Assembly (NCBI GenBank): GCA_002293345.1
Contig: DBDB01000065.1
Location: 1 to 11,116, forward strand
Origin: Alistipes sp. UBA943
GTDB lineage: Bacteria; Bacteroidota; Bacteroidia; Bacteroidales; Rikenellaceae
Reading direction: 5' to 3'
Length of the DNA stretch: 11,116 bases
How positions within the stretch are numbered: the first letter of the stretch is position 1; the number at the start of each line of letters is the position of its first letter. The notes under the pieces were generated by a model. It saw only the letters and a program-made list of their open reading frames with translations, was not told the DNA's origin and made no database searches. Made by a program: the position numbers and the translations under genes. Below, one piece after another: positions 1 to 6,643 of the stretch.

Positions 1-68
1 TCCAAAAAAGCGACAGTTGGCTCTTAGGGAAGTAAAAGCGACGGTCTGAAAAAAGGTTTTAAGGAAAA

Positions 69-129
69 GAAAACCACTATAAGTAAAACTTATAGGGTTT
101 TCAAAATCCATAGGCAAAACTTATGGATT
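69..129 (+). repeat. Two tandem related stem-loops
   Basis: Two adjacent hairpins share a 15-bp core. Copy 1 is ATAAGTAAAACTTAT (79-93) and copy 2 is ATAGGCAAAACTTAT (110-124), 13 of 15 identical and 31 bp apart. Copy 1 is extended by arms GAAAACC (69-75) and GGTTTTC (96-102), with a bulged A at 76. Copy 2 is extended by AATCC (105-109) and GGATT (125-129). The arms differ in sequence between copies but each pairs with its partner. Copy 2 closes with a G-U pair (113/121) that would be a C-A mismatch on the other strand, so a plus-strand RNA folds better. The rest of 1-134 is AT-rich and has stops in all frames. A palindromic repeat, a 3' UTR structure or a regulatory RNA are all possible. Confidence 0.6.
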
Positions 130-135
130 GTTAAT

Positions 136-166
136 AAAAAAGCCCCGCTTGGGCGGGGACTTTTTT
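136..166. terminator. Bidirectional intrinsic terminator
   Basis: CCCCGC (143-148) pairs with GCGGGG (153-158) around a TTGG loop. An A-run on the left (136-141) and a T-run on the right (161-166) extend the stem and give a U-tract in either direction. It lies 17 bp past the stop of the minus-strand gene ending at 184, so it probably ends that transcript. It could equally end a plus-strand transcript entering from left of the window. Confidence 0.85.
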
Positions 167-183
167 ATTTGGAGGCACGGATT

Positions 184-825
184 TTACTCGTCGCCCCAGT
201 TACCTGCTTCGTTGTTACCTTTCTCCATGGATCCGAACTTGAGACCGCCATACTCCCCGAAGTTATTGACCCGGTCGTCGATGAGGTTGATCACCTCCTC
301 ACGGTACCTGATCGTATCGAGGAACGTTTTGTACGGTGCCCGCACCTCAACGACAGGGATAACGACTTTAGATTCTGTAGTCAGGATACCTGCCTCGATC
401 TCGAACTCGGTTTTATCGTCCGTGAACGGGATGTAACGCAACTCGCGCACATGTTCGGGCGTGAGGTGCATGGGTGAGAAGATCGTGTCGATGGCACGTA
501 CCATCACTATTTCGGTGTTCTTACGCCCTGCGGCTTTGAGGGCTGCCATGGCGACGGAGTCATTCTCATCGACGAGTTGACGCTCGAACTGCAGTTCGTC
601 ATTGAGTACGAAATTGATGAGCGTATCGAAATTATCGGTAAACTGGCCGTACTTGGTTTTATAGGCACGTTGCGCGGTACGGACATTTTCGAGACGTTGC
701 ACGACGATTTTTTTACGAGCCTCGGCCTCTTTTTCAAATTCGAGGGGCGTTGCGACTTGTTTGTAGACGACGAACGCGAGGGCGATGATCGCGACGGCAA
801 GCAGGATTTGGAGCAACCTTTTCAT
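184..825 (-). CDS. Membrane-anchored protein of unknown function
   Basis: This 213-residue protein has a short basic N-terminus (MKR) and one hydrophobic segment at about residues 4-21, with no lipobox. A charged, probably coiled-coil stretch follows (about 27-50), and then a soluble domain. The layout is a single-pass inner-membrane protein with most of its mass in the periplasm. The stretch RTAQRAYKTKYGQFTDNFDT (residues 49-68) recalls the helix-then-loop start of pseudopilin-like proteins, but no prepilin peptidase site is visible, so this is only a resemblance. I do not recognise the family. The start is the only ATG placed just before the hydrophobic segment. A minus-strand promoter-like box lies about 45 bp upstream, inside the divergent helicase gene, and a strong terminator follows the stop. 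It is probably a single-gene transcript. Confidence 0.8.
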   Translation of the reverse strand: MKRLLQILLAVAIIALAFVVYKQVATPLEFEKEAEARKKIVVQRLENVRTAQRAYKTKYGQFTDNFDTLINFVLNDELQFERQLVDENDSVAMAALKAAGRKNTEIVMVRAIDTIFSPMHLTPEHVRELRYIPFTDDKTEFEIEAGILTTESKVVIPVVEVRAPYKTFLDTIRYREEVINLIDDRVNNFGEYGGLKFGSMEKGNNEAGNWGDE

Positions 826-835
826 ATTGTTTTCT

Positions 836-843
836 TATATTTG
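836..843 (+). promoter_or_regulatory. -7 box of helicase gene
   Basis: TATATTTG matches the Bacteroidetes -7 consensus TAnnTTTG exactly. The helicase ATG begins 8 bases after it, so transcription would start at or within a few bases of the start codon. No good -33 TTTG is seen at the usual 19-21 bp spacing. Confidence 0.6.
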
Positions 844-851
844 TAGTCGGT

Positions 852-2240
852 ATGAGTACTATTGCGACCCAAATTTACGCTAAAATTCCTTTCGATGCAA
901 CTCCGGGACAGAAAAAAGTTGTGGAGTTGCTTTCGTCGTATTTGGAGGGGGGCGATGCGGAGTCGATTTTCGTGCTGAATGGTTACGCGGGCACGGGCAA
1001 GACGACGGTTTTGGCGGCACTTGTCAAGGCGATGAAGGAGCGCGGGGGACGTCCTGTACTGCTGGCCCCGACGGGACGCGCGGCGAAGGTGCTGTCGAAG
1101 TACGCCGGAGAACCTGCACACACGATCCACAAGCGTATCTACCGCCAGGGTAACGATGGTAAGTTTTCGTTGAATATCAATAAGGATAAGGGTGCGGTTT
1201 ACATTGTGGACGAGGCTTCGATGCTGGCGAACGCTACTGCCGAAAAGGCACTTTTCGGCAGCGGGGCGTTGTTGGATGACTTGATAGAGTACGTGCGCAG
1301 CGGCACGGGGTGTCGTCTGATCCTGGTTGGCGACGACGCCCAGCTTCCCCCTGTGGGTGAAGAGCGTTCGCCGGCGCTGGATTCGACGTATCTGTCGATG
1401 TACGGCGATGTGATTTACACGTCTCTGGACGAGGTGGTACGCCAGGAGGCCGACTCGGGGATTCTGCATAACGCTACGCTGGTTCGCAAACTGTTGGAGG
1501 AGGGTGGCGAGTTGGGCGAGGGCGGGATGCCGAAATTCGACCTGTCGTATCCCGATATCGAGGCGATCACGGGTCACGAATTCATGGAGAAGTTGGAGGA
1601 GTGCTACGGGCGCTACGGAGGCGACGAGACGATCGTCGTGACACGGTCCAACAAGCGTGCGAATCGATACAACGACGGTATTCGGCGTATCGTGCAACGT
1701 GCCGAGGGTGAGATCGAGGGTGGCGACCGGCTGATGATCGTGAAGAATAATTATCTGTATACGGGCCGTGAGGAGGATTGTGCGATGACGTTCATTGCGA
1801 ATGGCGACACGGCGATGTTGCGGCGGTTGCGGCGGTTCGAGGAGAAGCACGGGTTTCGTTACGCGACGGCCCAACTTTCGTTCGGCGACTACGGCACGGA
1901 ACTCGAGGTAAAGATCCTTTTGGACGCGCTGACTTCGGAGTCCCCGGCCCTGACACGGACCCAGATGGATGCCCTGTACGCGTCCGTGGAGGCGGAGTAT
2001 TCGGATATCAAGAACCGCGGCAAACGCTGGGTACAGATGCGCGAGGATGAGTATCTGAATGCGGTGCAGGTGAAATTTGCTTATGCCGTGACGTGTCACA
2101 AGGCACAGGGCGGCCAATGGCGTGCGGTATTTGTGGACCGGTGCATCTTTGGCGACGAACCGATGTCTCGCGAGATGCTTCGTTGGCTCTACACGGCCCT
2201 CACCCGCGCCACCGAAAAGTTGTATCTGGTAAATTTTTAA
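852..2240 (+). CDS. RecD/Dda-like superfamily 1 DNA helicase
   Basis: This 462-residue protein has a full set of SF1 helicase motifs in order: Walker A GYAGTGKTT (44-52), motif Ia APTGRAA (72-78), Walker B VDEAS (119-123), motif III VGDDAQLPPVG (159-169), a motif IV arginine in VVRQ (195-198), motif V VTCHKAQGGQW (413-423) and motif VI YTALTRA (447-453). These are the hallmarks of the RecD2/Dda branch (AAA_30 plus UvrD_C_2-type domains), which translocates 5' to 3' on single-stranded DNA using ATP. It lacks the long N-terminal region of RecD2 and has no RecB or RecC partner in view, so a stand-alone repair or replication helicase is most likely. The promoter box ends 8 bases before this ATG, which fixes the start and suggests a leaderless mRNA. 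Its stop overlaps the stop of the convergent DUF2442 gene. Confidence 0.93.
   Translation: MSTIATQIYAKIPFDATPGQKKVVELLSSYLEGGDAESIFVLNGYAGTGKTTVLAALVKAMKERGGRPVLLAPTGRAAKVLSKYAGEPAHTIHKRIYRQGNDGKFSLNINKDKGAVYIVDEASMLANATAEKALFGSGALLDDLIEYVRSGTGCRLILVGDDAQLPPVGEERSPALDSTYLSMYGDVIYTSLDEVVRQEADSGILHNATLVRKLLEEGGELGEGGMPKFDLSYPDIEAITGHEFMEKLEECYGRYGGDETIVVTRSNKRANRYNDGIRRIVQRAEGEIEGGDRLMIVKNNYLYTGREEDCAMTFIANGDTAMLRRLRRFEEKHGFRYATAQLSFGDYGTELEVKILLDALTSESPALTRTQMDALYASVEAEYSDIKNRGKRWVQMREDEYLNAVQVKFAYAVTCHKAQGGQWRAVFVDRCIFGDEPMSREMLRWLYTALTRATEKLYLVNF
870..877 (-). promoter_or_regulatory. -7 box for the minus-strand membrane protein gene
   Basis: Read on the minus strand this is TAAATTTG, a full match to TAnnTTTG. 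A GTTG on the minus strand (898-901) sits about 20 bp upstream, close to the -33 element. The predicted start of transcription is near 858-863, giving a leader of roughly 35 bases. The site lies inside the first codons of the helicase gene. Confidence 0.45.
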
Positions 2241-2467
2241 GCCAGGTCGTACAGGGTTTCGGGAGCGATATCGGCCCCGTTATCCCATTCGATGGTCCAA
2301 TCCGAGAGGTGAAATTTTTTAAAATTCTCGATTTTTTTCAGGGGAGTGAAAATTCCCGTGAACGGAAAATCCTTGAGGTCTACGGTTTTTTGCACGCCAT
2401 TACTGAACGTGAGAGCGATTTTATAGCCACCCACGTGTTTTGCTTCTGTAATCCAAATGAGTGTCAT
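2237..2467 (-). CDS. DUF2442 domain protein
   Basis: This 76-residue protein fits DUF2442 along its whole length: a beta-rich start (residues 1-30), FSNGVQKTVDL near 21-31, and the diagnostic C-terminus WTIEWDNGADIAPETLYDLA. The family's function is not established. Its genes often sit directly after DUF4160 genes. The same order is seen here, with 6 bp between them, and the upstream partner is frameshifted. A toxin-antitoxin-like role for such pairs is a guess and is not shown by this sequence. Its stop codon shares 4 bases with the stop of the convergent helicase gene, and no terminator is visible between them. Confidence 0.85.
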   Translation of the reverse strand: MTLIWITEAKHVGGYKIALTFSNGVQKTVDLKDFPFTGIFTPLKKIENFKKFHLSDWTIEWDNGADIAPETLYDLA

Positions 2468-2473
2468 AATTGT

Positions 2474-2730
2474 TTAAATTAGTGGTTCGATGGTCATTAG
2501 TTGTTCATGATTTTCCATTCGTTTCCAGTTTTCGAGCAGTTCGTCTTTATGTAGATCGAGCCAATCAAAGATCATTCCAACGGCACGCCTCGGCAACGAT
2601 CCATGGATGACACCCTCACGAATGGTTACCAATGCCCTGTAGTCACCATATTTAACGTGAAAATGGGGTGGATTATGATCATCGAAAACATGGTGATGAT
2701 GATTCCGTAGAAAGATGAGATGATGGGCAT
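2474..2730 (-). pseudogene. DUF4160 domain protein, frameshifted
   Basis: From the ATG at 2730 the first 15 codons read MPIISSFYGIIITMF, the usual DUF4160 start. The frame then breaks at a run of four T on the minus strand (plus-strand AAAA, 2685-2688). One base over, the family sequence continues with DDHNPPHFHVKYGDY, and later DWLDLHKDELLENWK, ending at the TAA at 2474-2476. Restoring one T gives an 85-residue protein of normal family length with FFDDHNPPHFH across the join. The cause could be a real one-base deletion, a homopolymer sequencing error or, less likely, programmed -1 frameshifting. The rest of the reading frame shows no other damage, so any loss is recent. It lies 6 bp before the DUF2442 gene. 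Confidence 0.85.
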
Positions 2731-2745
2731 AGTCTCGGTTTTCCG

Positions 2746-2753
2746 CAAAAATA
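2746..2753 (-). promoter_or_regulatory. -7 box of the DUF4160-DUF2442 pair
   Basis: On the minus strand this reads TATTTTTG, matching TAnnTTTG, with 15 bases to the DUF4160 ATG. No clear -33 element is seen. It sits back to back with the receptor promoter at 2775-2782. Confidence 0.45.
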
Positions 2754-2774
2754 ATACAAATTCAACTATTTTCC

Positions 2775-2782
2775 TATCTTTG
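2775..2782 (+). promoter_or_regulatory. -7 box of the TonB receptor gene
   Basis: TATCTTTG is an exact match to the Bacteroidetes -7 consensus, and the chosen ATG follows after 6 bases. Transcription would begin at about the start codon. It also argues against the longer reading frame that opens at 2720, upstream of this promoter. Confidence 0.65.
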
Positions 2783-2788
2783 CCGTCT

Positions 2789-4798
2789 ATGTTCGGACGG
2801 ATTTGGGGTGTGATGATGTTGTCTGTACTGCCGTTGTGTGGGTATGGACAGGACATATTCGCGATAGACGAGGATGGCGACACGAGTATCGCGATCGAGG
2901 AGATCGTGGTATCGTCACGGGCTTCGGATGCGAACGTCACGGGCATGGAGATGGGCGTCTCGCGACTGGACGCGTCGTTACTGCGGAAGATCCCGGCGTT
3001 GATGGGCGAGGTGGATGTCGTGAAGGCGGTACAGATGATGCCGGGGGTGCAGATGACATCGGAGGGCGGTTCGGGATTCAGCGTGCGTGGCGGTTCACCG
3101 GACCAGAACCTGATTCTGCTGGACGACGCGGTGGTATACAACCCGTCGCACCTGATGGGATTCTTTTCGGTATTCAACAACGATTTCGTCAGCTCCGCGG
3201 AGCTCTACAAGGGCGACATGCCGTTGCGCTACGGGGGACGCTTGTCGTCCCTGTTGGAGGTCAACACGATCGACCGTCAGCCGCGACGGTTCAGCGGCAC
3301 GGGTGGTATCGGTCTGATCTCGAGTCGCGTGACGTTGGAGGGCCCTATCGGGGAACGGACGTCATGGCATGTGGGCGGGCGCCGGAGTTACGCGGACTTG
3401 TTTTTGGTTTTCGCTCCGGACAAGGAGATGCGCAAGGCGATTTTGCATTTTTTCGATCTGAACGCGAAGTTGACACACCGATTTTCCACGAACGACGTAT
3501 TGGAGGCGAGCGGTTACTGGGGACAGGACGCGTTCGGTATGGCCGACATGGGGGCGATGCGTTACGGCAACGGAGCGGCGACGGTGGCGTGGCGGCACCG
3601 GTATAGCGATGGGCTGAGCAGCCGTTTGGCGTTCAATTTCAGTGACTTTACGTTACGTATGTACTCCGACGTGGAGGAGCTGAACGCGAAGTTACACAAC
3701 TCGTTACGCGACTTTCAGTTACGGTTGGATTTCGACCACCGTGCGGGGCGGTATTTCAATTTGACGTACGGCGTGGAGTCGACGCTGCATCACCTGCAAC
3801 CGAACGATGCCGTGGCGATGGGATTGGGCGAGATGCCCGATGCCACCCAGAACGCGCTGGAAGGCACGGTTTACGTGTCGAACGAACACGAGTTGGGGTC
3901 GGTCCTGACGCTCCGGTATGGGGCGCGCCTGACGTTGTTTCACAACGGAATGACTTACGTCACGGCGGAGCCGCGAGCGGGGCTCTTGGCCCGCACAGGC
4001 GCGCACGCGTCGGTGAAGGCGAGTTGGTCGTACAACACGCAATTTCTACAATTGGCGAACAACTCTTCGTCCGGGTCCCCGTTGGATATTTGGTTCACCG
4101 CCGGCCCCGATATACGTCCCCAGAAGTCGCATTTGGTATCGGTGGGGTATTTCCAGAATTTACGCAACGACATGTTTGCCCTCTCGGCGGAGGTCTATTG
4201 GAAGGGGATGCGGAATGTGATCGACTTTAAGGACGGCGCCAATCTGCTGCTGAACAACGATTTGGAGCAAGAGATTCGCTCCGGTAGGGGAGAGTCGTAC
4301 GGATTGGAACTCTCGGCGAGCAAGGAGCGCGGCGCCTGGACGGGATTCATCAACTACACGCTCTCACGTTCCGAACGCACGATCGAGGGGATTAACGGCG
4401 GCAGGACTTTTCTGGCTCCGTTCGACAAGACGCATTCATTGAATTTGTCGGTCAGTTGGGCCATTTCACCGGCTTGGGAGGTGTCGCTTTCGTGGGTTTA
4501 CGGTACAGGAAACCCGACCACCTATCCGATTGGACAGTACGACATCGGCGGCCTTACGGTGATCCGCTATTCGGATCGCAACGCGTACCGTTTCCCGGAC
4601 TACCACCGCATGGACGCCTCCGCGACGTGGCATATCCGTCCGTACAGCAAGCGCCGTTGGCGCAGCGAGCTGAATATCTCCATATATAACGTGTACAACA
4701 AGAAGAACCCCTGGATGATCAACTTCACCGAGGGACGCTCCGAGATGATTTATCTGTTCGGCATACTTCCCTCGATCACCTATAACTTCCGATTCTGA
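2789..4798 (+). CDS. TonB-dependent outer membrane receptor
   Basis: This 669-residue receptor begins with a Sec signal peptide (about 1-21, ending near GYGQ). A TonB-box-like EEIVVSSR follows (37-44), then a plug domain: VVKAVQMMPGVQ (77-88), GFSVRGGSPDQNLILLDD (96-113) and KGDMPLRYGGRLSSLLEV (141-158). The remainder, about 160-669, is a beta-barrel ending in the terminal phenylalanine expected by the BAM complex. The carboxypeptidase-regulatory-like N-terminal domain that many Bacteroidetes receptors carry is absent. ATG 2789 is chosen because a -7 box ends just before it and because it retains a basic residue in the signal peptide. ATG 2813 is an alternative. The stop overlaps the next start (TGATG), so it is translationally coupled to the DUF4249 gene. 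The substrate cannot be read from the sequence. Confidence 0.92.
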   Translation: MFGRIWGVMMLSVLPLCGYGQDIFAIDEDGDTSIAIEEIVVSSRASDANVTGMEMGVSRLDASLLRKIPALMGEVDVVKAVQMMPGVQMTSEGGSGFSVRGGSPDQNLILLDDAVVYNPSHLMGFFSVFNNDFVSSAELYKGDMPLRYGGRLSSLLEVNTIDRQPRRFSGTGGIGLISSRVTLEGPIGERTSWHVGGRRSYADLFLVFAPDKEMRKAILHFFDLNAKLTHRFSTNDVLEASGYWGQDAFGMADMGAMRYGNGAATVAWRHRYSDGLSSRLAFNFSDFTLRMYSDVEELNAKLHNSLRDFQLRLDFDHRAGRYFNLTYGVESTLHHLQPNDAVAMGLGEMPDATQNALEGTVYVSNEHELGSVLTLRYGARLTLFHNGMTYVTAEPRAGLLARTGAHASVKASWSYNTQFLQLANNSSSGSPLDIWFTAGPDIRPQKSHLVSVGYFQNLRNDMFALSAEVYWKGMRNVIDFKDGANLLLNNDLEQEIRSGRGESYGLELSASKERGAWTGFINYTLSRSERTIEGINGGRTFLAPFDKTHSLNLSVSWAISPAWEVSLSWVYGTGNPTTYPIGQYDIGGLTVIRYSDRNAYRFPDYHRMDASATWHIRPYSKRRWRSELNISIYNVYNKKNPWMINFTEGRSEMIYLFGILPSITYNFRF

Positions 4799-5658
4799 TG
4801 AAGCGCCTTTTCGCACTGTTTTGTTTGTGGCTTGGGTCGTGCACGGCCCCGATCGACCTCGACGTTACGGCTGAGGAGCCGCGATTGGTGATTTTCGGCG
4901 TATTGACGGACACGCAGGAGCACCAGACGATCCGTCTCCAAAGCACGGTTCCCTATACCGACGGTTCGGACAGTTACGCGAGGGGGGTTGCCGAAGCGAT
5001 CCGGAGTGCCGAAGTCATGATTACCTCGTCACGCGGCACTGTTTACCCGACGGAATACAATTCGTTGAACGACTTTTTCCGCACGCGCGACGCGCTGGAG
5101 ATCCACCCTGGCCTGAGTTACGATCTGGACGTCCGTTGTGACTTCAACCGCGACGGATTCCCCGAACGTTACACCGCCACGACCCGGGTTTTACCGCCCG
5201 CGGGCCCTGATTCACTGAGCGTCACCCCGATCTCGATGCCGATGATGGATGAGAACAGGATCTACAAATTTTCGATCTATGGCCGCGACCCCGCCGGTCC
5301 CAATTGGTATATCTACCGCTTGCGTGTGGATGGAGAGTTGCGCAACAACGTGAATCAGTGGATCTTCGGCGACGACGGGTTTTACGACGGGTCACCGTAC
5401 TCGGACTACCCGTTGGTGATGCTGACGAATCCCGTCGACGAGGAACCTCTGTTTTATGAGGGCGTGGAGGTCGATCTGTTGACCTCTAACGTGGAGGAGG
5501 ATTTCGCGCTGTTTATCTCGGAAGTTATGGGATCCGAGGGTGGGGAGATGCCGCTTTTCGGAGGTCCTCCGTACAACGTCCGCACGAACATCACGGGCGG
5601 TGCCCTCGGTTTTTTCGGCAATCTCTACTCGACCGAGATTAGCGCCATCGTGCAATAA
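4798..5658 (+). CDS. DUF4249 outer-membrane lipoprotein
   Basis: This 286-residue protein has a lipoprotein signal MKRLFALFCLWLGSC, so Cys15 would be lipidated. The start of the mature part (DLDVTAEEPRLVIFGVLTD) and the next about 120 residues match DUF4249, a beta-sandwich-rich family of Bacteroidetes. These genes regularly follow TonB-dependent receptor genes, in an arrangement that resembles SusC/SusD. The partner may cap or deliver ligand to the receptor, which is an inference from gene pairing. The ATG overlaps the receptor stop by one base, showing one mRNA and coupled translation. No terminator follows. The next gene begins 34 bp later. Confidence 0.87.
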   Translation: MKRLFALFCLWLGSCTAPIDLDVTAEEPRLVIFGVLTDTQEHQTIRLQSTVPYTDGSDSYARGVAEAIRSAEVMITSSRGTVYPTEYNSLNDFFRTRDALEIHPGLSYDLDVRCDFNRDGFPERYTATTRVLPPAGPDSLSVTPISMPMMDENRIYKFSIYGRDPAGPNWYIYRLRVDGELRNNVNQWIFGDDGFYDGSPYSDYPLVMLTNPVDEEPLFYEGVEVDLLTSNVEEDFALFISEVMGSEGGEMPLFGGPPYNVRTNITGGALGFFGNLYSTEISAIVQ

Positions 5659-5672
5659 AAACATTACAATCT

Positions 5673-5680
5673 TAGATTGG
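5673..5680 (+). promoter_or_regulatory. Possible weak -7 box before the fimbrial genes
   Basis: TAGATTGG differs from TAnnTTTG at one position, the same change as in the box upstream of the ftsE-like gene. It lies 12 bases before ATG 5693. There is no -33 element in view, so this could be chance. If real, it would let the fimbrial genes be transcribed apart from the receptor pair. Confidence 0.25.
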
Positions 5681-5692
5681 CACGGATAGTGC

Positions 5693-5727
5693 ATGTGTCA
5701 CAGTGTCGTGAGTACTGTGAGACACAT
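5693..5727 (+). other. Stem-loop over the start of the FimB-like gene
   Basis: ATGTGTC (5693-5699) pairs with GACACAT (5721-5727), and ACAGT (5700-5704) pairs with ACTGT (5714-5718). The loop is 9 bases, and GA (5719-5720) forms a bulge. The first candidate start codon is part of the stem, and the alternative GTG at 5717 lies in the other arm. Folding could hide the ribosome site. Whether it matters in the cell is not known. Confidence 0.5.
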
Positions 5728-6613
5728 AGTTTGCTTGATATTGTCGTTGCTGCTTGCTTCGTGCATCATGGACAGTCTGGATGACTGCCCTCCGGAAGGA
5801 GTACCTCCCGGCGACCCCAAGGTAGACCCACCGGCCGACCCCACACCCTCCGGACGCATCTTCGTGGCAGCCCGTGCGGTGGACGGCACCCCTTACGATA
5901 CCCCCCTGAACACCCGTTTCACGACACTGACGTTGCAGCGCCACTGCCACGCCACGGACACCTATCACACGGAACAGATCCCGATCGACCACGACGGCAC
6001 ACTCCATGAACTGGACGCCAAATATTTTCAGGATGGCCTGAACGAGCTGTTGCTGGTGGGCGGCGGTCGTTTCGCCACGCGTAACTTCACCCCCGAGGAT
6101 GGCACAATCGCGTTGCATCCCGAGGGACGTGGATTGAATCGTGTCCTGGTGGGAGCGGACTCGGTGCAATACCCGGTCGTGCAGGATGTTACGATTTGGA
6201 TGGAACCCGTGAAGGGCGGCTTGCAGGTCGACCCGTCGCAACTGCCGGAGGGAGTGACCGGTATCGACGTCCGTGTGGAGAATGTCTATTCGGAGTTGGA
6301 TTACGGTGATACGTTCGCTTATGACGGTGAGACTACCGTCATACAGCACTTCGACCTCACGGGCACGGACCCCATTATATTGATCGTCGCCCCGACAGCG
6401 CTGCCGACGGTTGCGGACCCCCGCGACGTGTCGCCGGTAATGCTGACACTCACCTATGCCGATGGACACACGGAGGATGTCCCTGCGATACCTGTAACGA
6501 TCGAGCGCGGCGAATTGACGGTCGTACGCCCGACGTTGGAGCATTTCGGATGGCAGTTGGAGGTATTTATAGATGGAAGATGGGAGGCCGTGGAGCCGCT
6601 CGTATTGACTTAA
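5693..6613 (+). CDS. FimB/Mfa2-like fimbrial anchor lipoprotein
   Basis: This is a 306-residue lipoprotein with a lipobox at LLASC, so Cys24 would be lipidated. The following IMDSLDDCP matches the N-terminal signature of FimB/Mfa2 proteins (Cys, a few residues, then DDCP). In type V pili these stay lipidated and anchor the fibre in the outer membrane, limiting its length. A proline-rich linker (about residues 33-52) precedes two beta-rich regions, and the C-terminal part ends in a stretch like the family's closing strand (VFIDGRWEAV). The proline linker is unusual for the family as I know it. ATG 5693 is used, but GTG 5717 would give a more compact signal peptide (M-RHIVCLILSLLLASC). It is the first of four lipoprotein genes on one strand. 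The family assignment rests on short motifs and gene context. Confidence 0.65.
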   Translation: MCHSVVSTVRHIVCLILSLLLASCIMDSLDDCPPEGVPPGDPKVDPPADPTPSGRIFVAARAVDGTPYDTPLNTRFTTLTLQRHCHATDTYHTEQIPIDHDGTLHELDAKYFQDGLNELLLVGGGRFATRNFTPEDGTIALHPEGRGLNRVLVGADSVQYPVVQDVTIWMEPVKGGLQVDPSQLPEGVTGIDVRVENVYSELDYGDTFAYDGETTVIQHFDLTGTDPIILIVAPTALPTVADPRDVSPVMLTLTYADGHTEDVPAIPVTIERGELTVVRPTLEHFGWQLEVFIDGRWEAVEPLVLT

Positions 6614-6643
6614 TTGACACTTAATATTATTCACTAAATTTTT

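Noticed and set aside
6..42. Direct repeat AAAAGCGAC at 6-14 and 34-42
   Set aside because: Nine bases with only two copies and no third unit. It is not a CRISPR array and could be chance in AT-rich sequence.
822..2117. 431-codon open frame on the minus strand opposite the helicase gene
   Set aside because: It is arginine- and histidine-rich with no motif. The plus strand has all helicase motifs in frame. Long antisense frames are expected in GC-rich genes.
2720..2788. Receptor start at ATG 2720
   Set aside because: It lies upstream of the TATCTTTG promoter box and would bury the signal peptide behind 23 extra residues. ATG 2789 fits better.
2626..3180. 184-codon minus-strand frame that ends in the DUF4160 region
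   Set aside because: Its upstream part is antisense to the receptor. Only its last codons are the true DUF4160 start, read up to and past the frameshift.
5672..6634. 320-codon minus-strand frame opposite the FimB-like gene
   Set aside because: Its composition is rich in Arg, Gln, His and Tyr with no recognisable domain. The plus strand has a signal peptide and lipobox.
6615..6642. TTGACA-like and TAAATTTT sequences before the fimbrillin-like gene
   Set aside because: TAAATTTT misses the consensus and ends one base before ATG. TTGACA is not the Bacteroidetes promoter type. The short spacing fits an operon.
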